Below, piece by piece: positions 55,668 through 63,690 of a DNA stretch of 64,000 bases. The translations under genes were made by a program, and so were the position numbers. Numbering within the stretch: position 1 is the stretch's first letter; every line of letters begins with the position of its first letter. The stretch lies in contig CAJYPV010000027.1 in assembly GCA_913776825.1 (NCBI GenBank), positions 186,001 to 250,000 on the forward strand, written 5' to 3'. Below the pieces are notes generated by a model that saw only the letters and a program-made list of their open reading frames with translations, made no database searches and was not told where the DNA came from. Origin of the DNA: Burkholderiaceae bacterium. GTDB taxonomy: Bacteria > Pseudomonadota > Gammaproteobacteria > Burkholderiales > Burkholderiaceae_C.

Positions 55668-57686
55668 ATGACGACCACACGAGCCGGACTCGGCCAGCCC
55701 CGCGCGGGCCTGATGAATCCAATCGGACGCCTGGCAGCGAGCTGCCTGGGCCTGGGAGCGGCGCTGCTGCTGACGGCGCTGCCGGCGAGCGCAGCCCCGG
55801 CGGCAGCGGCCGCCAAGCCGACGACGCTGCGGGCGTTGCGCCCGGCCCAGCCCGCGTCGGCGCCGGCGCGTCCGGCCAAGCGCTACACCATCGAGCAATT
55901 CATGGCGACGACGGCGGTGTCCGGTGCGTCGTTCTCCGCCGATGAGCGGCGCATCCTGTTCAGCAGCAATGCCAGCGGCATCTTCAATGTCTACAGCGTG
56001 TCGGTGGACGGCGGCGAACCCGTCGCGCTGACCAGCTCCAAGACCGACAGCCACTATGCGGTCGGCTACTTCCGCCACGACGACCGGGTGCTCTACACCC
56101 GCGACCAGGGCGGCAATGAGCAGAACCATCTCTATGTGCGTGAGCTCGACGGCACCGAGCGGGACCTGACGCCGGGCGACAAGCTCAAGGCCCAGTTCCT
56201 CGACTGGCAGGACGATGGCCAGTCGTTCTATGTCTCGACCAACGAGCGCGATCCGCGCTACTTCGATCTCTATCGCTACGACGCGAAGACCTATGCGCGC
56301 ACGCTGGTCTACAAGAACGACACCGGTCTGTCGATCGAGGACATCAGCGGCAATGGCCAATGGATCGCGCTGGGTCGCACCACCACCACCTCGGACACCG
56401 ATGTGATGTTGCACAACGTCGAGACCGGCCAGACCAAGCATGTGACGCCGCATCAGGGCGTGGCCGCCTACTCGGCCGCGACCTTCGACCCGGCGGGCCG
56501 CCGTCTGCTGATGCGCACCAACGATGGCACCGAGTTCACCCGTCTGGTGGCCTACGACCTGAGCACCGGCCAGACCACCGAAGTCGAGAAGGCGGATTGG
56601 GACATCGCCTACAGCATGTATTCCCGCGATGGCCGTTACCGGGTCACCGGCATCAATGCGGACGCCACGCTCACCTTGCGCATCGTGCAGACGGCCGATG
56701 GCAAGCCGGTGGCGCTGCCCGCACTGCCTGGGGGTGAAGTGCGCGGCTTGAGCTTCTCCCGCACCAGCGCGCGCATGGCCTTCTATCTGAATGGGGACCG
56801 CTCGCCGAGCAACCTCTATGTCTATGACTTCGGCACCGGCCGGGTCAAGCAGCTGACCCGCTCGCTGTCCAAGGACATCGATCCGGAGGAACTGGTCGAA
56901 GGGCGCATCGTGCGCTTCAAGTCCTTCGATGGCCTGGTCATCCCGTCGGTCTACTACCAGCCCAAGGAAGCCTCGCCGACCCACAAGGTGCCGGCGGTGC
57001 TGTTCGTGCATGGCGGCCCGGGCGGCCAGACCATGCGTGGCTATTCGGCGCTGATGCAGTACCTGGCCAACCACGGCTATGCGGTGCTGGGCATCAACAA
57101 CCGTGGCAGCGCCGGCTATGGCAAGAGCTTCTTCGCCGCCGATGACGGCAAGCATGGCCGCGAGCCGCTGTGGGATTGCATCGAAGCGAAGACCTGGCTG
57201 GCCTCGACCGGCGTGATCGATCACGAGCGCATCGGCATCATGGGCGGCAGCTATGGCGGCTACATGACGCTGGCGGCGATGGCGTTCCGGCCGGAGGCGT
57301 TCAAGGTCGGCATCGACATCTTCGGCGTCTCCAACTGGCTGCGCACGCTGGAATCGATCCCGCCCTATTGGGAGTCCTTCCGCCAGGCGCTCTATCAGGA
57401 GATCGGTGATCCGGTGAAGGAAAAGGACCGGCTGATCGCCAGCTCGCCGCTCTTCCATGCCAGCGAGATCCGCAAGCCCTTGATGGTGATCCAGGGCAAG
57501 AACGATCCGCGCGTGATCCAGCCCGAGAGCGATGAGATCGTGGCCGCGGTCAAGAAGAATGGCGTGCCGGTCGACTACCTGGTCTTCGACGACGAGGGCC
57601 ATGGCTTCTCCAAGAAGAAGAACCAGATCGAGGCCAACCGCCGCATGCTGGAGTTTCTGGACAAATACCTGAAGCCCGGCCTGTGA
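55668..57686 (+). CDS. Secreted S9-family prolyl-oligopeptidase-like peptidase
   Basis: The 672-residue protein starts at the ATG at 55668, behind AAGGAGAGGTG; the track's longer frame crosses guaD and is not used. A signal peptide with n-region of about 20 residues ends ALPASAAPA. A beta-propeller (about 70-400) is followed by an alpha/beta hydrolase domain (about 410-670) with HGGPGGQT, the nucleophile Ser in GGSYGGYMT, Asp in GKNDPRV and His in DDEGHGFSKK. It is like DPP4/acylaminoacyl peptidases and would trim small peptides in the periplasm. TATAGT at 55623 may be its -10. Confidence 0.93.
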   Translation: MTTTRAGLGQPRAGLMNPIGRLAASCLGLGAALLLTALPASAAPAAAAAKPTTLRALRPAQPASAPARPAKRYTIEQFMATTAVSGASFSADERRILFSSNASGIFNVYSVSVDGGEPVALTSSKTDSHYAVGYFRHDDRVLYTRDQGGNEQNHLYVRELDGTERDLTPGDKLKAQFLDWQDDGQSFYVSTNERDPRYFDLYRYDAKTYARTLVYKNDTGLSIEDISGNGQWIALGRTTTTSDTDVMLHNVETGQTKHVTPHQGVAAYSAATFDPAGRRLLMRTNDGTEFTRLVAYDLSTGQTTEVEKADWDIAYSMYSRDGRYRVTGINADATLTLRIVQTADGKPVALPALPGGEVRGLSFSRTSARMAFYLNGDRSPSNLYVYDFGTGRVKQLTRSLSKDIDPEELVEGRIVRFKSFDGLVIPSVYYQPKEASPTHKVPAVLFVHGGPGGQTMRGYSALMQYLANHGYAVLGINNRGSAGYGKSFFAADDGKHGREPLWDCIEAKTWLASTGVIDHERIGIMGGSYGGYMTLAAMAFRPEAFKVGIDIFGVSNWLRTLESIPPYWESFRQALYQEIGDPVKEKDRLIASSPLFHASEIRKPLMVIQGKNDPRVIQPESDEIVAAVKKNGVPVDYLVFDDEGHGFSKKKNQIEANRRMLEFLDKYLKPGL

Positions 57687-58208
57687 GCCAGCCCCCGCTC
57701 GCGGGGCGCAGCTGAGACACGACGCCGAGCGCTGAGCGACTCGGCGTCGTCGCTTCTGCGCCCGCGCAGCGCGGCCGACGACCAGGCTGATCGAGACGAC
57801 GGCGGTCGTGGATGCCCACGGCGCGCATGTCCGCGCGCAAAGCCATGTTTCCAGCGCCTACGCATGTGCGCCCATCTGTAACGCCTGCCAGCACGGGCCA
57901 CCGGAGCGCGGCCGCGTGGCGCGCCCAGCCGCCGGTTTCGCACCGGCTGCGCGTCTCCGGAAGGTCCATGCGCGGGGGGACGGTGCTGCGCGCTCCTGGC
58001 GTGCCGTGACCCGACCGCGCCTGACATCGTTGTCAAACGGCCGACCCGACATCGCCCATCGCCCGAATCCGGAGCGTCCGTCAATTCCTGCACAGGTTGC
58101 ACTGCTTACAGCCTGTTGCCGCGGTCCTCGCCAGGCGCTGCACGATGCATCCCTGCCCAGACGTGAGACACCTGGGTCCATCTGTTCTTGAAGAGGGGGA
58201 TTTCAGTC
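57687..58208. other. Intergenic region after the S9 peptidase
   Basis: The 522 bases contain hairpins next to the S9 stop (listed separately) and no supported gene further on. I see no clear promoter for the cold-shock-domain gene. Confidence 0.5.
57691..57750 (+). terminator. Paired stem-loops after the S9 peptidase gene
   Basis: CCCCGC-TC-GCGGGG is followed by ACGACGCCGAG (57719-57729) and CTCGGCGTCGT (57740-57750), a perfect 11-base stem with a 10-base loop. No T-run follows, so this is a likely 3'-end structure rather than a classic intrinsic terminator. Confidence 0.5.
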
Positions 58209-58610
58209 ATGCGATTCGAAGGTACGTTGGACAGCTGGTATGCCGAGCGCGGTCATGGTTTGGTCGCTCCGGAACAAGGCGGCGAACCGCTGTTCGTTCA
58301 CGTGTCCGCTTTCCCGATGGACGGTCAGCCGCCCAACGAAGGGGAGCGTGTGAGTTTCGAGGTTGTTGCAAAGAGTGACGGCAGCAAGCAGGCCGTCCGT
58401 TTGCAGCGCCTGAGTCCGTTCCGGGTGCCGGCGCAATTGCGCGCACCTCGCACGGCATCCCGCCCGCGTCCGATCGCCAAGCGGCGTCGGGTGTCGGCGC
58501 TGATGTGGGTGGTGATGGGCGTGCTGGCGTTGGGCTTCGGTGCCACGCTGTGGCCGCCGTCGGCCGACCCGCTGATGGCGCAACGCGTCAGCGCCACCGC
58601 CACGCGCTGA
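58209..58610 (+). CDS. Cold-shock-domain protein with C-terminal membrane anchor
   Basis: The protein has 133 residues from the ATG at 58209. The N-terminal part (about 1-70) is a cold-shock-like OB fold: GTLDSWYAERGHGLVAPEQG then LFVHVSAFPMDGQPPNEGER. A basic linker (RPRPIAKRRRVSA) leads to one hydrophobic helix (ALMWVVMGVLALGFGATLW). It differs from CSD-DUF1294 proteins, which have several helices. The normal RNP1 aromatic KGYGFI is replaced by RGHGLV, so nucleic-acid binding may be altered. It could tether RNA at the membrane. It is monocistronic. Confidence 0.75.
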   Translation: MRFEGTLDSWYAERGHGLVAPEQGGEPLFVHVSAFPMDGQPPNEGERVSFEVVAKSDGSKQAVRLQRLSPFRVPAQLRAPRTASRPRPIAKRRRVSALMWVVMGVLALGFGATLWPPSADPLMAQRVSATATR

Positions 58611-58630
58611 GCCGGGCGTCGATCGATCCG

Positions 58631-58691
58631 GCGGCTGCTGCATCGGCAGCCGCATTGATTTCGTGGGGGACCGGCGCTGGCGCCCGGTCCC
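58631..58691 (+). other. Two perfect hairpins after the cold-shock-domain gene
   Basis: GCGGCTGC-N7-GCAGCCGC (58631-58653) and GGGACCGG-N9-CCGGTCCC (58667-58691) are perfect 8-base stems lying before the two T-run terminators. Together they make four consecutive hairpins in about 125 bases. Confidence 0.65.
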
Positions 58692-58700
58692 GTCGCCGAA

Positions 58701-58730
58701 GCGGCGGGTGTCGTCACCCACCGCTTTTTT
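58701..58730 (+). terminator. First rho-independent terminator after the cold-shock-domain gene
   Basis: GCGGCGGGTG-TCGT-CACCCACCGC is a near-perfect stem (one mismatch) followed directly by TTTTTT. Confidence 0.8.
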
Positions 58731-58732
58731 CG

Positions 58733-58756
58733 GGCCACCCTCGGGTGGCCTTTTTT
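58733..58756 (+). terminator. Second rho-independent terminator, tandem
   Basis: GGCCACCC-TC-GGGTGGCC is followed directly by TTTTTT, 2 bases after the first terminator. It guards the 3' end of the convergent receptor gene. Confidence 0.9.
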
Positions 58757-58771
58757 ACGTCCGCGCGGCGC

Positions 58772-61252
58772 TCAGATCTTCATTTCCAGCCGCACCTGCC
58801 AGACGGTGAAGCTGCGGCCGGTGCTGTCCGCCAGCACGATCCGGTCCGGGCTGGTCGACACGCTGCCGTTGCCGTAGGTCAGCGGCGCCAGGTTGCTGGC
58901 GGAGACCCGCAGCGCCACGGCCGGCGAGAAGGTCCACATCGCCGACAGGTCCAGCACCCGCTTCTTGTCGATGTCCGCCAGCACCTGCGGGCTTTGCTGC
59001 AGCAGGTTGGTCGGCGTGTAGTTGAGCGACGCGCCGAGCGTCAGCGGCAGGCTGCGCAGGCGGTAGTCCGCACCCAGGTTGGCGGTGTAGCGCGGCTGTT
59101 GGTCCAGCTTGTTGTTCGGGCCGGGAATGCCGTCCACCGAGGAATCGAACACCGACAGATTGCTGCGCAGGTTGATCGGCAGCGCGTCGGTCCAGTATTC
59201 ATCCAGCCGGAACTTCGCCTCCAGCTCCACGCCGTAGGTGGTGGCATTGCCGATGTTGCGCGGGCGGACCACATAGCGCTGCACCGGCGCATAGGGCACG
59301 CTCTCCAGCACGGCCTGGCTGCGGATGAGATCGGTGATGCGGCGATAGAACAGATTGGCGCTCAGCAGGCCGCCTTTGGACAGGTATTTCTCATAGCCGA
59401 TCTCCACCCCGGTGGCCATCTCCGGCTTCAGCCCGGGATTGCCCATGCGGTCGGGCGAATCCAGGGTGTTGGTGGTGCAGGGCAGGGTGGGGTCGTCGCA
59501 GGGATAGCGGTTGCTGATGCTGAGCCGGCCCACCACATCATTCAGATTGGGCGACCGATAGCTGCGGGTCAGGCTGGCCCGGATCTGCTCACGGCTTTTC
59601 GGATCCAGCTTGTAGACGCCATGCAGCAGCGGCGTCACCACATGCGAGGTGTTCGTGACCGGTCCCTGGTTGTTGCGGCTTTCGGTCTCGATGCCTTCCC
59701 AGCGCAGCCCGGCATAGAAGCCCCACTGCGGCCCCACGCTCCATTCGTCCTGCGCGTAGGCGGCGAAGCGGCGCGTCGATGCAGTGACGTTGTCGCCGAA
59801 GTCGGCCAGGTAGCTGCAATTGCGCGCGGGTTGCGCGGCATCGTAGGACTGGGCGCAGAGCCGGTCCTGGCGGCGGGAGGTGCCTTCGCCCTCCAGGCCC
59901 GCGACCAGGTTGTGCTCGTTGTCCATCTGGTGCGTCAGCTTGGAATTGAAGCTCCAGGAGGTGTCGCGGCTCCGGGTGTCGTCGTCCTGGGTGCGGTAGA
60001 ACGCGCCGTCGGTGGTCTCCAGGCGGTGGCTGTCGCTGGACATGGTCATCCGGCCCAGTCCCACGCGCGTTTCCAGCCGCGATTTCTCGTTCAGCCGCTT
60101 GTTCCACTGCAGATTCAGCCGAGCCATGGTGGCGCGGTTGTGGTTGTCGGTGCTGGCGTCGGTGTAGCGCAGGCGATCCAGGTCGCCTTCCGGCAGCTCC
60201 GGGGTCTGGATCTGGTTGAAGCGGCTGGTGCCGTTGCCGCGGTTGACCATGACGAAGGGCTGGATCGCCAAGGTGTCCGCCGCGCCCAGCTTGAGCTGCA
60301 GCCGACCGGTGAGGTTCAGCGATTTGCGCTCATCGCCGCTCTGGCCGAGCCCGGTCAGGCGGGTCTCGCGGATGACGTTGCCCGAGTCATCCAGCAGTTG
60401 CGTCAGCGAACGGTTGTGGATGTCGTCGAGCCGCTTGTGCTGCATCGCATTGACGGTGACGTTGTAGGCATTGCCCTCGTCGTCCAGCTTGTCATTGCGG
60501 GTCCAGCTCAGGCTGGGCGTGACATGGTCGCGCTCGATCGTGGTGGCCAGCCGGACTTCATTCAGCCGCCGCTGCAGCGCCTCGCGCAGCACGACGTTGA
60601 TGGTGCCGGCGATGGCCCGTGCGCCGAACTCGGCGGTCGGCGCCCGCATGACTTCGATGCGCTCGATCTGCTCGGGCGGGAGCTCGTCCAGCGAGAAGCC
60701 CGGCGGCATGCGCTCACCGTTGACCAGGATCTGGGTATAGCCGCCGCCCATGCCGCGCATGCGGACTTCGCCGCCACGCCCGGGTCGGCCGCCGGTGGTG
60801 ACGCCGGGCAGGCGCTTGAGCACCTCGCCGATGGTGCTGTCGCCATAGCGCTCGATTTCCTCGCGACCGATGATGATCTTGGACGCGGTCGAGGCACGGC
60901 GCTGATCGTCATCCCGCGAGGTGCCCTGGATCTCGACACGGTCCAGCTTCTGCGGATCGTTGGCCGGTCGCGTGGTGGGGGTGGCGTCGGGTCGTGTGCG
61001 GGGCGCTGGAGTCGCAGCTGGGGTGGCGGCCGGATTGGCGGCCGCCGGGCGAGCCGCAGGCGGGTTGTCCTGCGGGGCAGGCGCTGGCGACGGCGCAGTT
61101 TGCGCGCTGGCAGCGGTGCCTAGCGCCAGCATCAGCGAGAAGGCCAGCGGATGGCGCATCAAGCGGCTGGGCTCGACGCGTGAGGTGGCGCGGGTGGAGG
61201 ACACCGGCGAAGAAACGGAGCAGGAGCGGGGAAGGCGGCGGGTGCGTGTCAT
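58772..61252 (-). CDS. TonB-dependent receptor (FepA/CirA-like)
   Basis: The protein has 826 residues from the ATG at 61252. An alternative ATG at 61159 (MRHPLAFSLMLALG) would start directly at the signal peptide and may be better; neither has a clear ribosome site. A Pro/Ala-rich spacer (about 50-110) precedes the plug with GEVLKRLPGVTTGG, VRMRGMGGGYTQILVNGERM and EIERIEVMRAPTAEFGARAI. The barrel ends in VWQVRLEMKI, an unusual Ile rather than Phe at the end. Related receptors carry ferric siderophores or unknown nutrients. The track's longer 1071-residue frame is read-through. Confidence 0.87.
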   Translation of the reverse strand: MTRTRRLPRSCSVSSPVSSTRATSRVEPSRLMRHPLAFSLMLALGTAASAQTAPSPAPAPQDNPPAARPAAANPAATPAATPAPRTRPDATPTTRPANDPQKLDRVEIQGTSRDDDQRRASTASKIIIGREEIERYGDSTIGEVLKRLPGVTTGGRPGRGGEVRMRGMGGGYTQILVNGERMPPGFSLDELPPEQIERIEVMRAPTAEFGARAIAGTINVVLREALQRRLNEVRLATTIERDHVTPSLSWTRNDKLDDEGNAYNVTVNAMQHKRLDDIHNRSLTQLLDDSGNVIRETRLTGLGQSGDERKSLNLTGRLQLKLGAADTLAIQPFVMVNRGNGTSRFNQIQTPELPEGDLDRLRYTDASTDNHNRATMARLNLQWNKRLNEKSRLETRVGLGRMTMSSDSHRLETTDGAFYRTQDDDTRSRDTSWSFNSKLTHQMDNEHNLVAGLEGEGTSRRQDRLCAQSYDAAQPARNCSYLADFGDNVTASTRRFAAYAQDEWSVGPQWGFYAGLRWEGIETESRNNQGPVTNTSHVVTPLLHGVYKLDPKSREQIRASLTRSYRSPNLNDVVGRLSISNRYPCDDPTLPCTTNTLDSPDRMGNPGLKPEMATGVEIGYEKYLSKGGLLSANLFYRRITDLIRSQAVLESVPYAPVQRYVVRPRNIGNATTYGVELEAKFRLDEYWTDALPINLRSNLSVFDSSVDGIPGPNNKLDQQPRYTANLGADYRLRSLPLTLGASLNYTPTNLLQQSPQVLADIDKKRVLDLSAMWTFSPAVALRVSASNLAPLTYGNGSVSTSPDRIVLADSTGRSFTVWQVRLEMKI

Positions 61253-62041
61253 CGTGAGGCCAATGGCAAGGCAAGCGCGGCAGGACTTGGCGGGGAAGCG
61301 GGCGTCACCGGTGCGGCTGCGGCCGATGGATGGGCCCGCGCTTCCCGGGGGGCTGGGACGCGGCGCGGAGAGGGGAATGAGGTCCGATTGGAAACGGCTC
61401 GCAGGATCGCATGGCCCCCTGCGCGGTGCCGTCCGGCTGGCCGGACTTTCATCGTTCTTTACATGGTCTGATGGGCCGGCGCGACGGTGCGCTCGGGACA
61501 AACCCTGACGCTTGCTCGTGATTCCCGAAGCGCAGCTTCGGAAGGTCCGCTGACGCGTCTTCCAGCGTGTTTCCCCTCGCGTTTCTCCTCGCGTTTCCCC
61601 TCGCGCTTGCCATCGCGCTGACTGCTCGGTGGATTCGCTGTGCCGGCGCCGCGCACGCGCGATCGCCGACCAGCGTCCCGCGCGCCATCGAGCCACGTGC
61701 TGGACATGAAAAAAGCCACCGCGCAGGGTGGCTTGATTCAGGAAGAGGGTATCCGGACGCTGGTGACGGGTTCCAGCACTCTGCCCTATGTCGCAGCCGA
61801 TTGGTTTGTCTCGGATGCATTGCATTGTGCCGGCCGAGTGTGACAGTGCTTTGACGAAAAGCAGGGCTTTCATGGCCCAGTTGGCCAAGGCCTCGACCGT
61901 ATCATCGACCGACCGAGGAGGCGTGGCGCGCGGCCCGTCCGGCGACGTCGCACGACCTTCCAATGCCAGCCGCGCGTGATCGCTCATTCATCAAGCGGCG
62001 CGGTCATTCCGCACCGATGTTGTTGTTCCTGGGGAGGAGCC
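61253..62041. other. Divergent intergenic region, TonB receptor / DUF1275
   Basis: The 789 bases have no supported protein or tRNA. A leftward intrinsic terminator at 61709 inside it suggests either a short leftward transcript or an attenuated leader for the receptor. Confidence 0.5.
61709..61734 (-). terminator. Leftward terminator/attenuator upstream of the TonB receptor
   Basis: AAAAAAGCCACC-GCGCAG-GGTGGCTT gives on the minus strand a 7-base stem followed by TTTTTT. No leftward gene lies just upstream, so it may end a small RNA or attenuate receptor transcription. Confidence 0.6.
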
Positions 62042-62119
62042 ATGAAGCTGGGTCGCCGTTCGCCATCGGCATGCAGCCGCCGCACCATGCGGCGCGTCCG
62101 CGAGGGCGGTCAGCGGTGA
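62042..62119 (+). CDS. 25-residue leader peptide coupled to the DUF1275 gene
   Basis: The ATG at 62042 follows the strong ribosome site GGGGAGGAGCC. The short frame, rich in Arg (CSRRTMRRVREGGQR), ends in TGA at 62117-62119. That stop overlaps a GTG at 62116 that is in frame with the DUF1275 protein. This is the classic start-stop arrangement of translational coupling. Function beyond coupling is unknown, and the peptide may not be stable. Confidence 0.45.
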   Translation: MKLGRRSPSACSRRTMRRVREGGQR

Positions 62120-62931
62120 GGCGTCTGCTGCATCTGACCCATCGGCATCGTTCGCCGGCCACCAACCAGGCCTTGGGTCTGTTGCTGGCCTTCAATGCGG
62201 GCGCGGTGAATGCGGGCGGCTTCCTGGTGCTGCAGCGCTACACCTCGCACATGACCGGCTTCGCGTCGCAATTGGCCGATGGCGCCGTGCTGGGCCAGAC
62301 CACGCTGGTGCTGAATGCGCTGGGCGCGATCCTGGCGTTCATGGCGGGCGCGGCGGTGTGCGCGCTGCTGGTCCATTGGGCCCGTCAGCAGCAGTTGCGC
62401 TGTGTGTATGCCCTGCCGCTGCTGCTGGAAGCGGCGCTGCTGTTTCCCTTCGGCCTGATGGGCGCGATCACCCTGAGCTGGCACACGCCGTTCGCCGTGC
62501 CGCTCACCGTGCTGCTGCTGTCCTTCATCATGGGCTTGCAGAACGCGGTGGGCTCCAAGACCTCGGGTGGCCGCATCCGCACCACCCACATGACGGGCAA
62601 CATCACCGATCTGGGCATGGAGCTGGGCAAGATGCTGTATTGGAATCGCCAGAGCCGGCGAGCGGCGCAGTCGGCGATGCCCGAGGGCTCGACCGCCAGC
62701 CCGCTGCCGGAGGCCATCCGATCAGGCGTGCATCACAACCGCCAGCGCGCCGCGATGGCGGCCAGCCTGCTGGGCAGCTTTGTCCTTGGCGGTTTCGCGG
62801 GCGCGCTGGGCTTCCAGCATGTCGGCTTCATCTGCGTGGTGCCGCTGGCGGCGCTGCTGTTCGCGCTGTCGGTGATGCCGATGCGGCGCGATGGTGCGCG
62901 CTGGCGAGCGATCCTGCGCGGCGAGGGCTGA
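62116..62931 (+). CDS. DUF1275 (YoaK-type) membrane protein
   Basis: The protein has 271 residues if it starts at the GTG at 62116. In-frame ATGs at 62071, 62017 and 61963 give longer, Arg/Pro-rich N-termini without clear ribosome sites. Six or so helices are predicted. Conserved DUF1275 segments are NAGAVNAGGFLVLQRYTSHM, GLQNAVGSKTSGGRIRTTHM and TGNITDLGMELG. The family is of unknown transport-like function. A charged loop (about 175-210) with RRAAQSAMPEGS separates the last helices. Confidence 0.85.
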   Translation: MRRLLHLTHRHRSPATNQALGLLLAFNAGAVNAGGFLVLQRYTSHMTGFASQLADGAVLGQTTLVLNALGAILAFMAGAAVCALLVHWARQQQLRCVYALPLLLEAALLFPFGLMGAITLSWHTPFAVPLTVLLLSFIMGLQNAVGSKTSGGRIRTTHMTGNITDLGMELGKMLYWNRQSRRAAQSAMPEGSTASPLPEAIRSGVHHNRQRAAMAASLLGSFVLGGFAGALGFQHVGFICVVPLAALLFALSVMPMRRDGARWRAILRGEG

Positions 62932-62991
62932 AAAAAAAGTCCGCTCGACTGGCGCAAAGTCCCAACGGGACGCTGCGCCAGCGGAGCGGAT
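62931..62991 (-). terminator. Strong leftward terminator, probable end of the LexA-controlled transcript
   Basis: Nested arms TCCGCTC/GAGCGGA, TGGCGCA/TGCGCCA and GTCCC/GGGAC form a long stem-loop. On the minus strand it is followed by eight T residues. No T-run exists in the DUF1275 direction. The natural user is leftward transcription from the promoter at 63530. Confidence 0.85.
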
Positions 62992-63302
62992 CAAGGGGGT
63001 TTGAAATGGTGAAACTGAACGAGACAAAAGAGCGATGAAGACGCGTGACGGCATCGTCACCGCAACCCTCCAACGATCGGTCACGGCAACGTCGCGGGAC
63101 GCATCAAAGAACTGGCAGCGAGACGCGGCGCCGGGCTGCCGTCGACACTCCCCGTCGGTGATCCTGCAGTGAACCTGCAGGGATCGTCGACATCCGCCCG
63201 GGGCCGGTATTCCCAGGCAGACGTCTCATCCACGGGTGAGCGACGGCGAACCGATCGCCGGGCCGGAGCGGTCGGGCGGACCGTCCTGCCCCGCTGCACG
63301 CA
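62992..63302. other. Region between the micro-protein and its terminator
   Basis: About 310 bases. An inverted repeat GATCC-TGCAG...CTGCA-G-GGATC (63160-63185) is present. No conserved ORF is seen on either strand, so this would be an untranslated 3' tail of the LexA-controlled transcript. Confidence 0.4.
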
Positions 63303-63413
63303 TCAGCCCAGCACGCCGGTGGCCAGTCCGAGACAGGACAGCACACCGATGCACAGCACCCAGGCGTCGGCATTGTTCAGCGAGGACCAGACTCGTTGCT
63401 TCAGGACTTGCAT
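63303..63413 (-). CDS. 36-residue single-pass membrane micro-protein, predicted SOS-inducible
   Basis: This gene is too short for the ORF track. The ATG at 63413 follows GGAG with a 6-base spacer (GGAGATGGCCATG); ATGs at 63419 and 63425 are in frame but less well placed. The peptide has a polar N-terminal half (MQVLKQRVWSSLNNAD) and a hydrophobic C-terminal helix (AWVLCIGVLSCLGLATGVLG), a type of small bitopic membrane protein. It lies about 110 bases downstream of a LexA-box promoter and upstream of a T8 terminator. By analogy with SidA or TisB it might inhibit division or depolarise the membrane during DNA damage. That function is inference. Confidence 0.6.
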   Translation of the reverse strand: MQVLKQRVWSSLNNADAWVLCIGVLSCLGLATGVLG

Positions 63414-63529
63414 GGCCATCTCCATGTCGGTGCCGGCTGAGCGCGTCAGCGGCGGGGTGACACCGCCCGGTGGGGCGGCGGCCGATGACGTGGATCCGGA
63501 GACCCGCGCCGTCGGCTGCGATGGAAAGG

Positions 63530-63558
63530 AATGTACTGTATGTGCATACAGTATTCAA
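63530..63558 (-). promoter_or_regulatory. Sigma70-type promoter enclosing the LexA box
   Basis: On the minus strand TTGAAT (63558-63553), a 17-base spacer and TACATT (63535-63530) fit sigma70 with ideal spacing. The LexA palindrome fills the spacer and touches both hexamers. Transcription would start near 63523. Confidence 0.75.
63534..63553. promoter_or_regulatory. LexA (SOS) box
   Basis: TACTGTATGTGCATACAGTA matches the E. coli LexA consensus TACTGTATATATATACAGTA at 17 of 20 positions, with the essential CTG-N10-CAG intact and near-perfect dyad symmetry. Confidence 0.85.
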
Positions 63559-63690
63559 CAGGGGCGAACCGGATTGTGGTTCAAACGCCCCGTTGACCTC
63601 GCCTGGCCGTAGATGGACCAGGGATGACGGCAGCGACGCGACAAGCGTTCGCCGCCCCGCCTGCACCGCCGCCAGGCGCGGCGTCCGGCA

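Noticed and set aside
33545-61252. Three genes of exactly 2481 bases (CE8-PL1, xdhB, second TonB receptor) and two Bug genes of 981
   Set aside because: The three 2481-base genes are unrelated in sequence and one start is uncertain; the length match is coincidence.
61735-61830. tRNA or known RNA upstream of the orphan terminator
   Set aside because: GGGTTCCAGCACTC looks a little like a T-arm, but no acceptor or anticodon stem pairs on either strand.
63006-63172. Tiny plus-strand frames (10 and 45 codons, overlapping ATGA)
   Set aside because: An AAGGGGG lies upstream, but the peptides look random, and the strong terminator and promoter here point the other way.
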